From positions 1 to 64,000 of the forward strand of contig MU119452.1 of the NCBI GenBank assembly GCA_014904845.1: 64,000 nucleotides of DNA, read 5' to 3'. Source of the DNA: Acephala macrosclerotiorum. Taxonomy: Eukaryota; Ascomycota; Leotiomycetes; Helotiales; Mollisiaceae. Numbering within the stretch: position 1 is the first letter of the stretch; each line of letters opens with the position of its first letter. Position numbers and translations under genes: made by a program. The notes under the pieces are model-generated. The model was not told the DNA's origin, ran no database searches, and worked only from the letters and a program-made list of their open reading frames with translations. This document shows, one piece after another, positions 53,135-64,000 of this stretch.

Positions 53135-55332
53135 AAAGTGATGAGACTACAGGGGCTCATCCCCTGTAGGGCGCTGTGAGTCCCTGTAAGGTAGCATCGC
53201 GAGTTCTCAGGGGTTTATCCCCTGTAAATATAGTGAGCACGTGCCCTGTAGCGGGGCAAAATGAAGATATATTATTTGATTTAAGAGTACACTGCCTTCT
53301 TCTCTTGCTTCTTATATCTTCCTTCATGATACTCATTTCCACTCTTTAGCTTGATTACTTGCTTGATATGCTCTGGAATCCTTTCAATCCACGCTTGAAT
53401 CTTCTCTTGAAGGATCTCATTCCACAACTTTAACCACCTCTTTTTGAGCCCTTTTTTGCCTTTGCAGTTCCCTGTTTTAATAGCCTCTCGTTTCATCCAA
53501 AATCAAAGAGATTCAATAGCGTTGAAGTCAGGTGAGTTGCTTGGCCAAAGAAGCTTCATGATTTCAAAGAGAGAGTAGACTTCTTGCTGATATCTTGAAG
53601 CATGAGCAAAAGCATTGTTCTCTTGCACAATAGTCTTAGGCTTGGACTTCTTGCACTTCTGGGCGAAGAGAAGAAGCTTTTCTTTGAGAATGAGCTGTTG
53701 ATATCTGTACCAATTGATCTCTCCACGGCCTTTCTTCACTTCATATGCCCCTGTCTCTTCACAATGCTTTCACACTCTTCTCTTACCTGGATACTTCTTA
53801 TGCTCTTTCTTATATTTCTCCTTGAAAATCCTATACTTCTCAGTCCACTTCTGCTTATCCTCTTTCTCTCTCTTCTTATTTCTCGCATTTAAATCTGTTT
53901 TTTTGTCCTTCTTTTTCTGTGCAATCTCGACTTTTCATATATGGCAAGGACTCTTCTTATTATAAGTGATTGCTTCTTAAAACATAAACTCAGAAAAGCC
54001 TTTTTATCTACGTCGAATCACATGCTTGTGAAACTTCTCATTTGGTCTCCTTCAAACTCTGCGCTTGCTTTTATACTCTTTAAGTTGAACAGCTGTCTCA
54101 TCTGTAAAGATCACATTCTTCCAATTATCCAAAGTCCAATCCTTATAAGCAAGAGCCTACTCATATCGAGCTTTCTTAGCGTTCTTATTGAGCCTTGGCT
54201 TGCAAGTCAACTTGTATAGAGAGTAGCCATATTCCTTGAGAATCTTTTAGATAGTGCGAGAAGCCACTTGATGGCCTCTAGAAACAGCTTCTTTTGAGAT
54301 CTTGGCACAAGAATAACCACGAGTTTTGGAGTTTTTGAGCATAATCCTCAAGCAACACTCAACAGTCTCTTGAGAAATGGGAGGCCTATTAGACCGCTCA
54401 GCATTCTCTACATGCTTTACTTCTAAGACTATGCCGCTGTCGGCTATTCAACTTCGCTCTCTAGCTTTGGCGTGGATCTTATAAATCTGAGACTTGCTAA
54501 TCCCAGTCTATACTGTGATTTTAGGAATTGGTGTATAGACTTCTAGCAAAATCAGAGCTTGAATTCTGGCTTCAATAGAGTGCTTTGTGCGAGTGGTTGA
54601 AGTAGACTCGCCTAAGTCAAAGAGATATTCTGAATCAGAAGTTGCCAAAGGAGTAGATAGGACTACGTCAGACTCTGATAAAACAGACTCTGAATCTGAA
54701 TCATCTTTACCGAAAACGCTCTACTCTTCATTTTCAAACTCCGTCTCAGTGTCGGTATCATAGAGCTCTCTAGTAGAAAGTGTAAAAAAACCCCAATCAT
54801 TAAAAGCAAAGATTTTACCAATTTTGGACTGTGCTGAAGCCATTATAATTGGTGAAATTGAAATTGTGTTTATAGAGTTAAAGATACACCAAAAGTTTTA
54901 ATAGTTCCATAAAAACTAGATGCTTGAATGAGTTTTAAAGCATGAGATAAACTCTCTCTATTCACCCCGCATTCTTCACTACTCCACTTCTCTACTTCTC
55001 AACTTTGTGCCTTTAGCGCTTTCTACGGCTTTAGTAGCTTAAAAATATAAAGTTCTAACTCTATTTGAAGTCGTTTATACAGTGATTTAAAAGAGTATTG
55101 CATTCTAGTTACGTGGTATTCTCTGAAAGCTTGATTCAATATATTGAACCTTCGATTTAAGGCATTTAAAGGTCTCACCGCCTAAAAATACAGGGCCTAG
55201 TCCCTAAATAGGAGCTTATGATGCAGTGCTTACAGTGGGGGTTACAGTAGGGTCATAGCGTTGCTGCTCATAGGCCCTTACAGGGGGTTTTAGTGGGCCT
55301 CAGGGGTTAAGGCCCTGTAGTCTCATCACTTT
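53135..55332. mobile_element. Tc1/mariner-superfamily DNA transposon (about 2.2 kb), inactive
   Basis: The ends carry a 20-bp perfect terminal inverted repeat, AAAGTGATGAGACTACAGGG at 53135-53154 and its complement at 55313-55332. Repeated CCCTGTA/TACAGGG words crowd both subterminal regions. At the left end the TIR continues into a palindrome CTACAGGGG-CTCAT-CCCCTGTAG. The transposase gene lies inside on the minus strand. A TA target duplication would be expected; TA occurs next to the left end (53134-53135) but I do not see it on the right, so the exact boundary is uncertain by a few bases. Confidence 0.9.
53281..54843 (-). pseudogene. Tc1/mariner (DDE) transposase, broken by stops only
   Basis: From ATG 54843 to the stop at 53281 one single frame of 521 codons can be followed without any insertion or deletion. 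It is cut by many in-frame stops. Landmarks: an acidic N-terminus; helix-turn-helix text (SIEARIQALILLEV, ITV-TGISKSQIYKIH); RPPISQETVECCLRIM; VIFTDETAVQLKEY with the first catalytic Asp; IVQENNAFAHASRYQQEV; LLWPSNSPDFNAIES; KIQAWIERIPEHIKQVI. In the second block active relatives have Asp (QEDNAPAH); here it is Asn, a G-to-A change. The TGA at 53503-53505 stands where relatives have Trp. A pure transition pattern without indels is what RIP produces. Confidence 0.9.
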
Positions 55333-56478
55333 TTGCCGGATTCTTCGTATCATGCGTCATTTCGTGATGCAGCACCCTACGAGTTAAGCCTGCCCTAACA
55401 GCTTGGCAGCAACTTACCAAGACTCGGTTCACAAATGACCATCCTTTCAAAGACTGCCGATCCCTTTCGACATCAGATGCCAAGCTGACTACGATGATAA
55501 GCAACCCACGACATCTGGAAAGGATTAGAGTGGTGGACATACACAAATGAGAAGTCTGCACAAGTCATAACGAGTCCAATCGAGATTCGAGAAAAACAAA
55601 AGTCTTCGGAGCGCGGCACATGGCACTGGCGATGTGATCTCCGACCCCAATCGCCAAGTATACATCTCATCCAAAACCTCAGACTAGTGCGGTACTTGGC
55701 CTCGGGCATCCTCCGAATAGAGCAGGTTGGTACCTTTCCATGGCGGAGACCGTCTGAAAAGTACCTGTTTAGCTTTTATCATTCTGGACAACCTTGAATC
55801 GCACTTTTGTCTAGATACAGTCATCTTGGCTCTGTCCTGTCTTCCCCAATCAAAAGGCAGATATTGAGCTAAAAGTCTTGACACTTTCCTGAACGGCTCA
55901 ACTCATGTCAAACTAGCGATAGCGTGCAGCAACATCGAGCATTCAAGCTTAAAGGTTATCTGATGTAGCTTTATGTCTGGCAGTGAACTGTCTCTGATCG
56001 GCAGAGCTGTTTCTCCGATTGCCCCTCCCCTATTCCTTCGCTTGCCCGGCTTCTAGCGCAGCCTCAGGCACGTTCCCGCCTGGGATAGACTCCAAGCACC
56101 CTTTGTCGCCAAGTCTTCCGCCGACGCCTCCCCCACTCCCACAAGTCTGTGGCTTTCTCGAGCTGCTCATTAGATGATGGCTTCGATTTGATCTTCGTTG
56201 ACAGAGGCTATTCGAGAAGGTCTTCCTGCTCGTTTAGTGAGAGAGGATGCAGATTGGTAGGCGAAACAAATTGCTCAAGCCTCTTGGCTCTTAATAGTAC
56301 TCGCTTGAACTTGAATTTATTCTCTTGAAGATAAATTAGGAGTGAGGTTCTGTCAATTCCGAAGAATATAAATACCTCCCTGGATAACCTTTCATCATCT
56401 CATCATTATTCAGACAACATCTTCTCCAGTCTCTGAGCACCTTCTCAACAATCTCTCCAACCCCAGCTTCGGTCAATC
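55333..56478. other. Intergenic, promoter region of the subtilisin gene
   Basis: No protein-like frame. The last 120 bp contain the TATA element listed separately and a CT-rich leader. Confidence 0.5.
56367..56373 (+). promoter_or_regulatory. TATA box of the subtilisin gene
   Basis: TATAAAT in GAATATAAATACC lies 112 bp upstream of the start codon. A pyrimidine-rich stretch (CATCATCTCATC) follows, as in highly expressed fungal genes. Confidence 0.55.
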
Positions 56479-57771
<1,293 letters not shown>

Positions 57772-58546
57772 GAGAAATTGATGGCTATAGTGATGGACGA
57801 TTGTTGGAGGGACGGGGGTTTTGTAGGGGGAGGATACTGAGAAGGGTTTTGGGACTTGGGGGATTTGGATCTAGATTGTGATTATTGATCATACCTTGAA
57901 CTTTTCATAGGAAGGAAATCTTAAACGGATCTATTCTTCAAAAACGTCCTGAGTAGTAGCTGCAGAATATTGCCTTTGAATTTTCTTAGAGCTTTGTTCA
58001 ACTATGCTTCCGTCTGCTTTGTCTTAGCATGGAAAATTCTTGCTTGTGATATCAAGTTGGGTCTGCTTATAGTTGTTTGCCATGCGCGTGAGCTTCAAAG
58101 AGCAAAGATTGCTATGGTTATCAGTCCGATTGAGTGAGAACAAGCTGAATCTCCAGCTCTGCTCAAGATACTCTCGTTTATGATCCGCGTCAGCTTTCCA
58201 GTGCAAAGTCCTGGCCGTTATCGGACATATACTGATGGAGATCAGATCTGTCTACAGCCTCGCTCGCTATGCTCTTGAATAGGGAAAGTCTTCAGCGGCC
58301 GCTTCGGCTTCCGAGCTAGCGGAAATACTTCATGTCTATAGCCTCGTTCGATAACGTTATCTTCCTTTCACCGACCGCACAAACTACTCGGAATTAAATA
58401 CTTCTTGGGACAGATTCGACCTCTCCAAATCAACAGCAAACCTTTCGAGTTGCACAACCATATCTACTCGAGAACAACCTGTAGAGCAATGTTCTCACTC
58501 TACAAGCCTCCTCTCACTCTTTACTCGCCTGCGCGGTTACTTTAAG
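57772..58546. other. Intergenic, no supported gene
   Basis: Holds the 3' flank of the subtilisin gene and the 5' region of the BTB gene. A 60-codon minus frame has no features. Confidence 0.5.
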
Positions 58547-59611
58547 ATGACTGGCAATCCCATCGTCTTTCAACATCGAGAAATCTCTCTTGACACGCGT
58601 CTCCTCGTTCTCGGCCAAGAGTACCACGTTAACTCAGCGATGCTGAAAGACCACTCGGCATTCTTCTTCACCTTCCTCGACTCCCCAGACAAAAGAGAAC
58701 ACGTTGAGAAGAAGAGGCAGTTGAACAAGGAAACTGGGCGCGGATTCATCTACGAGTGGGTCTCAATTATCGACAGCGATGGCAATGGCTGGTCTTTGGT
58801 GGCAGAGGAAGGTGTTACAGCTGATCCGGTATGTATTTTGACGCTCCCACAGCGTTTTTAATCCCTCCACCCTGGCTGAAAAGTGGTGGACCTGTAGCCT
58901 TTCTCGAGCTACCCGTTCATGGCGAGAAGTTTGCCTTGAAGGTCTTAAACCTGACTGGGAGAATTGAACTGCTAGATTTCTTTGTTTCGAGGAGCAGGAA
59001 CCTTACTGATCATGACAACAGACAACCTCACTGAACCTATCTGATTTCAAGGGCGACAAGAAGTTTGAGATCGACACCTTTGACAAGCTGTTACGCGCTA
59101 TGCATCAAGAACCCTACACCTTGAAGTCCCATGATCAATTCCTCGCTATGATCAAGTTGGCAGATTATTACTGTGCTCTTCCAGCACTTTCCAAGTCACT
59201 TGATGGACCTTTAGCCCGTGGAGAAATTCGTGTTACCGTACGTCCCATGTTTCCTGCTGAGAACACAACACATGCTAACAATAACTCAAGGTTCTGAACC
59301 GCGAAGCGATGCTTGTCCATGGTCATCCCTTCGTGAGCAACGGGGTTTCGAACTTGCCTGCTAAGGGGAGCAAAAGTATACCAGCATACCTTCGATATAT
59401 GATGCAGAAGATTGAGGATTGCTGCGATCCATTTTGCATTCAATGTTATGGCAACCACCTCAGACGTTTCCTCCGATATCAGCTCCTCTGCAACAACTTG
59501 AAGTTCATGAGAAACGAGCTGGTTCAAGGGGACCTTTACGACAACTTCTTCCTTTGCGCCGAAATTGACGACAAGGACTTGCCTTGGGATGTGACCCAGA
59601 AGGATTGGTAA
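58547..59611 (+). CDS. BTB/POZ-domain protein, intact paralogue
   Basis: Proposed exons 58547-58828, 59022-59237 and 59291-59611, in phase, give 272 residues. The first intron (193 nt) is long for this window and its limits are the least certain part. The BTB core reads LLVLGQEYHVNSAMLKDHSA, FFFTFLDSPDK, then DTFDKLLRAMHQEPYTL and MIKLADYYCALPALSKSL. The C-terminal part ends NFFLCAEIDDKDLPWD. BTB domains mediate protein pairing, often as cullin-3 ubiquitin-ligase adaptors, but this fungal family is uncharacterised. The decayed copy at 4375 shares order and key blocks, so the family has been duplicated and lost within one region. Confidence 0.82.
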
Positions 59612-60375
59612 GATGACTTGAGTATGGGAGCAAATGATTATACCAGGAGTTGTCAGCGTTGGTCCGGCTAAGGACATTTGAAGTTTGTTTAGGCGATGGA
59701 ATGATTTTCATCGAAGGAAATTGACGGACGAGCAACCGCACAAAATGTAATGCTAGTACAACTTTAATGCCTCACTTCACTGTACAACGATGAAAGGGCC
59801 TGAATTAAGACTACTCTTCGAGCATTAAGTCACTATCACCGAAGTTCAAAGGATGTTCAAGAACGTACACCAACTTTTGAACTCCTGGCATTCAACCAAC
59901 AGCTCACGTAAAAGCTTGAAATCTACGTGGGCTTTCAATTTAGACGTCAATTACCTTTCGCTTCAATTTGGGAAGGGTACATTGATCTTTTGAGGCGTTT
60001 AGGTTGTCTTCGTTGGAAATAGGTGTTCATGTATTATTTGGTGGTACTAAGATTTTCTCACCCGTCGGTTAGGATGTTTTCAGGGTAGATCTAACCTCTT
60101 GTAGAACCTATTGTAGACTAGTACGGCAGACCTTTCCATCAAAGCTTACCTACCTAGAGTTCTCTCTTCTGGACAATTGCCCTTTCCGATGTAGTTGCTT
60201 AAGTTTCTCATCTGTGGCGGTACAGATTTGTAAATCAATGGCTGCGATTCTTCTTTGAAGGCCAAAGTCATGTGATAGATCCTTCATACCTACCTAGCAG
60301 TTTAGCTTAGGTGGCTTCAACACTAATTTTCGGCCAAATTTCTCAAGCATACACAAAGCTTTTCCAGCTCCAGTC
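59612..60375. other. Intergenic, nothing recognised
   Basis: No protein-like frame and no clear repeat. Confidence 0.5.
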
Positions 60376-61460
60376 ATGTCCCGGAACACTTCACACAATT
60401 CTCCTTCGAACAATGCAAACAAGACCCGCTCAATGATGGAACCGACGACTAAACAACTTTGCGACCTGCCCCCGGAGATTCTCCGCTGCATTGTGGACCA
60501 GTTAGAACCATCATCTGCGAGCTGTCTCTCTCTCTCTGCAACCGCTCTTTGGCATCAGTTCTAGGGCCTGAGTCTCAGTCATCGTTGCAGCGAGCCGACC
60601 ATCAAGACCGTTTCGCGTTTGCCCTGGCACTGGCGAGAGATTTGCCGGGAGAATTCGCATGTCATACCTGTGCACGATTGCATAGGAGCCGTCTAGTCAA
60701 ATGGCCATGCTCTCTCCCTGCTCAGCAACCTATCACTTGTGTCAGTAATTCCAGAGCATATTTTCTCGAAGGATTGTCGCTGTACTTTGTCAAATTTGTG
60801 CACATCCACTTGGCGTTGACGAATGAAATGCCTTTGGATGCATTCGCTCATACAGAATTCCGCATTGACGAAGAGGGTGGTGCAACCTCTATTCTATCAG
60901 TCGATGCTAGGATCGAATCTGGCGAGCTCCTCATGCGTTCCCAACGATGGGTATTGCTCCCGCGGGCTCAGAGAAATGAATTTGTTACTAGAGAGCATCA
61001 TAAACGCCTATGCCAGCACGTGATTATACTAGGCAGTGTGGATGGAGATGATCCATTGACCCAATTGGTGCAGGCTCTGTTGCAAGGTCTCGAGAGCCAA
61101 GTTATGAGTTGCACAAAGTGTCACTTGGACTTCTTCGTTGATATTATCGACATTGGGGGAAAGGATACAGCGATGATGGTAACGAGATGGACCAATTTTG
61201 GCAAGGGCTTGACGCCTTCACATCGAGATTGGCAATGCCATTTTCCTCAACCGTATAATTATACACTTGGGCATAATACAGCCGCGGTGGGGAGTATTAA
61301 GGAGCGTTTTGAAGCTCAACCAGGTCTGTCATACGATGAACTTTCAAAAGAAAACGTTTGCAGACTGCTTTCGGGGCCAGGTCTAGGACAGGGGAGCATG
61401 AATGTCGACGGATCGCTTGATCTGGTCTGGAGGTCAAAATATGCAGGCGCGTCTTGGTGA
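60376..61460 (+). CDS. F-box protein, frame shifted inside a CT microsatellite
   Basis: The first frame (from 60376) gives an N-terminus and the start of an F-box, LCDLPPEILRCIVDQLEPSS. It ends at a TAG soon after a TC repeat at 60525-60537. The second frame supplies the rest: LCNRSLASVLGPES, RFAFALALARDLPGEFACHTCARLHRSRLV, then about 250 residues to a stop at 61460. Taking one CT unit out of the repeat makes the F-box continuous and the total 360 residues, matching fungal F-box proteins in which RDLPxxxACxxCxxLH follows the box. F-box proteins bring substrates to SCF ubiquitin ligases. The shift may be a real slippage mutation or an assembly/sequencing slip. Confidence 0.78.
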
Positions 61461-62676
61461 TATCTTTCTCCTCATGCCGCCGAAAAGGTGCAGAATGCGG
61501 GTTTGGTGTCATCTTTTACCAATTTCCTGTCTCCAATTTTGCCTTTCCTTTCTTCATTTTATGGAGGTCTGTGGCGGAGACGCTCTTGAGAAACTGCAGC
61601 AAAAGGTATTAGGTACGAATCGAAGTAGTCTCCAGTCTTTCATCCAGACCATAAGGTACCATCGTGGCTTCCATCATCCAATGCAGGTGAGTTCTCTCAC
61701 GTGCTTTCGCGTTGAGACGGATCGAAGCTGAGGCTCTAAATCGAGATGACAGGAGTCGTTCCTTCCCAACGCGGTCTTTGCCTCACTAACGCAAAGCAGT
61801 CGTGTATTTCTAAAGTGATACAACCCCCAAGCTCATCAACGATGCTTGACACACTGTCTGCCAATCTACAATCACATGCCGGGACTGGAATTAATATCTG
61901 GGATACATGGGGTGAAAATGGCGAGGAGATTTTGTTTGCATGCAACTTCTATCCGAGAGTGTTGTGGGATAATTTATCTCCATACCCTCTAATAGGCGTT
62001 TCGTTTCCCTGAAATTCTTGGCTCGCCTTCTCACAACTACACGTATACCAATCTCCCTCCTTTGTTCTGACATTTCCAGGCACCCCATCTGGCACCAACT
62101 TCCAAATTTCGACTGTTCAAACTACAGACTTACCCTTGCAGTCTCCCTAGTACTTCTGAGTTTAAACGCAAAGTTGCATCCCTTCTTCAGAATCCCAAAT
62201 TCTACCCCTCTAGCTTTGATTGAGAGACTTTTTGGATAATCTTGGCCAGGTTTTTTTTTTTAATCACTTATAATCATTTGGTCCTCATGATATAGGAAGA
62301 TTCTCGCGAAGTTTAATGTTCAGATCATATGTTCGCTAGTGGTCTAGACCATGCTTGCTATGATTCTAGTGCTGATTTGAATCATCACTCTGCTATTGAA
62401 CGCTCGCTTGAATAGCTTCCGTCAAAAAGACTCTTTACGCACGGTTATGCCCATAGGATTCATTCTGCTTAAAATCATCGCTGTTGGCGCTATAAAGAAT
62501 GAAGACTGAAGTTTTCGCACGTGAAGCCCATTCCCACTGCAGCTGGCAGAAAATCCATCCATAAAGCTCATCCCATCAAGTCCATGCTTCAGACTCGCCT
62601 ACTCCTAGACAAAATGATCCAGCTGGTTATCTAACGATTCTCGTACCCCATTCAATAAGAATTGCCAGAACCCATC
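61461..62676. other. Intergenic, no supported gene
   Basis: An 88-codon plus frame at 61746-62012 (ending NFYPRVLWDNLSPYPLIG) has no family features. A T9-10 run lies near 62251. Confidence 0.5.
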
Positions 62677-63471
62677 CTACGAGTAAAGCGGAATGCTTTC
62701 CTCACCTCCAAACTCAATATCTGGAAATAACAGCTCGGCTATATCGTAAGCTATTTCCTCGGGTTCCCAGTCGCATTCATCTTGACCGTCGTCTCTCTCC
62801 TTGTCTTTGCCCTTATCTCCGAAATTGTTTTGGTATTCCGCATGGGGCAATACAAACAAGAAAAGAGTTTCAGTACCCTTTCCATGATCATCATCCCATT
62901 CTTCCCATTCAACCCCTTTAATCTGAACCAGACTATGTGTTGCCTCAGCCCAGTAGCCACTTTTCGATGGATTGTGACCAAAAGTCACAACAGAGTTCTG
63001 ATCATGAGTTTCCCAATCCCATTCTATCATCTTCATCACAACATAATCTGAGTAGCCGAGCTGTTGTGCCCATTCTGGCACGATGAAGATCAGAGTATCG
63101 AGGTGTGGGTTGACATAGATCTCCTTGAGAATCGTGCCATGGGAACGAATTGTGTTGAAGGCGGTGACTGGGTATGACTTGAGACCTTCAACGCGAGAGT
63201 CATGGCATATGTGGAGGATGGTCGGAGTTTCGGTAAGCAACTTGAAGTTGACTTCGGCATCGAGGTCATCGTTCTTTCTCGTGAAGGTGACTTGGACGAC
63301 TCGCTTCTCAACCTCGTTAAACTCGTTCCATATCTTCAGCTTCAGCTCAATTGGAAGTCTCGGGAATGGATGGAAAGTGGTTGGCTTTGTGCAGGTTGTT
63401 GAAGTTGAGAGCGCAGTTGAGGTCAAGAGGGTAGCAAGCTGTGTGGAGGCCTCGTTCGACAGTTGAGCCAT
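62677..63471 (-). CDS. 2EXR-domain protein
   Basis: Single exon, 264 residues from MAQLSNEAS; ten more codons upstream include another ATG. The 2EXR pattern is clear: FHPFPRLPIELKLKIWNEF, VEKRVVQVTF and ILHICHDSRVEGLKSYP, followed by a beta-rich region with NPHLDTLIFIV. The C-terminus is acidic and charged (DKGKDKERDDGQDECDWEPEE). 2EXR proteins are abundant in Leotiomycetes and related fungi; their function is unknown. No lesion is seen. Confidence 0.9.
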   Translation of the reverse strand: MAQLSNEASTQLATLLTSTALSTSTTCTKPTTFHPFPRLPIELKLKIWNEFNEVEKRVVQVTFTRKNDDLDAEVNFKLLTETPTILHICHDSRVEGLKSYPVTAFNTIRSHGTILKEIYVNPHLDTLIFIVPEWAQQLGYSDYVVMKMIEWDWETHDQNSVVTFGHNPSKSGYWAEATHSLVQIKGVEWEEWDDDHGKGTETLFLFVLPHAEYQNNFGDKGKDKERDDGQDECDWEPEEIAYDIAELLFPDIEFGGEESIPLYS

Positions 63472-64000
63472 GTTTGTTTTTGGAGGTGCGTTGCGCAGCA
63501 AGGTGGAGCAATTGGGCCTGCTTGAGTGATCAATCTTGGAGGTTGTCTGGTTTCAGGAAGTTTTAGCAGGAGGATCTCTATTAGAAGCCTGCAGCCCTCG
63601 CTTATAACGCGCTATTCCCATTACAGCAAAATAAGGAAGTCGCCACCATCCCCCTCCGACAAGAAAAGATCAAAACGGGAAGCCGACAGCACCACGGCTG
63701 CACAGGTTCAACTTCGGCGAATATACCGAATTTCAGCCACATCGTTTGTGTCTAGAATAGTTTCCGACGAGGATCCCGTTCAGGGCATGTAAGCGAGCCC
63801 CTTTCTAACAACGCGAGACAGAGCACGTGGTAGAGCTTAAATTAAATCTCTTTCAGGCTGTCCACAAATACATTTTGGTGCTGATATGATGATGAGATAT
63901 GAAGCTATTCATTACTTGCTGCAGATATTTAGGAACTTTAGGTAATTTGTTCCTGCATCTACTTCATACATAAGTGAAGAATCGCCATTGCAAGCTAGCT
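63472..64000. other. Intergenic to window end, nothing recognised
   Basis: Holds the upstream region of the 2EXR gene. An open plus frame at 63526-63792 has no family features. Confidence 0.5.

Noticed and set aside
53130..55336. Perfect TA target duplication for the Tc1/mariner element
   Set aside because: TA is present at the left junction but the right flank reads TTTTTGCC, so a duplication cannot be claimed.

Overview
The window reads as a gene-rich stretch of a filamentous ascomycete (Pezizomycotina) genome. Evidence: spliced genes with short introns of about 40-65 bp with GT..AG ends, HET-domain and STAND/NLR-type genes, 2EXR, F-box and BTB families, a fungal-type KDEL receptor, and TA-rich islands plus transposon copies decayed by C-to-T/G-to-A changes, as expected from repeat-induced point mutation (RIP). 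The BTB family (two paralogues here) and several other families fit Leotiomycetes/Helotiales best, but that placement is inference from remembered family resemblance, not a search.

Layout. 0-1.4 kb: tail of a decayed Ty1/Copia pol. 4.4-5.4 kb: decayed BTB gene. 5.6-6.7 kb: decayed beta-lactamase-like serine hydrolase. 8.0-9.1 kb: KDEL receptor. 9.9-10.9 kb: homeodomain-like gene. 11.7-13.5 kb: decayed type-B carboxylesterase. 14.9-15.7 kb: decayed two-TM Cys-containing membrane protein. 16.7-17.4 kb: intact stand-alone class III nucleotidyl cyclase. 18.5 kb: HET remnant. 20.0 kb: small two-exon gene of unrecognised family. 21.5-22.5 kb: APH-type phosphotransferase. 22.8-26.2 kb: divergent Ctr copper transporter and ferric reductase, the reductase carrying one premature TAG. 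27.2-28.3 kb: intact HET gene. 29.3-32.2 kb: large low-complexity protein. 34.2-35.3 kb: zinc alcohol dehydrogenase. 35.9-38.0 kb: decayed gene with a STAND-type N-terminal domain, split by a 709-bp hAT-like element with a perfect 8-bp target duplication. 38.8-39.5 kb: decayed second class III cyclase. 39.7-41.1 kb: multi-TM gene with a frameshift. 42.3-43.0 kb: Pro/Arg-rich protein. 44.8-46.3 kb: ZIP zinc transporter. 46.7-48.0 kb: O-fucosyltransferase-like protein. 48.8-51.9 kb: intact NB-ARC NLR. 53.1-55.3 kb: Tc1/mariner-class transposon. 56.5-57.8 kb: subtilisin with a one-base deletion. 58.5-59.6 kb: intact BTB gene. 60.4-61.5 kb: F-box gene shifted in a CT microsatellite. 62.7-63.5 kb: 2EXR gene.

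How the parts relate. Three metal genes (Ctr, ferric reductase, ZIP) suggest copper/iron/zinc acquisition; Ctr and the reductase share a promoter region with a TTTGCTCA copper-type element. HET, NLR and STAND-N genes form a loose self/non-self recognition set. The most striking features are (i) two stand-alone class III cyclase genes 22 kb apart, one with all catalytic residues and one broken; (ii) a complete hAT-like insertion; (iii) many otherwise readable genes broken by stops that look like CAG/CAA/CGA-to-stop or TGG-to-stop transitions, affecting apparently single-copy genes as well as transposons. All function calls rest on motifs and remembered family patterns; no database search was run.
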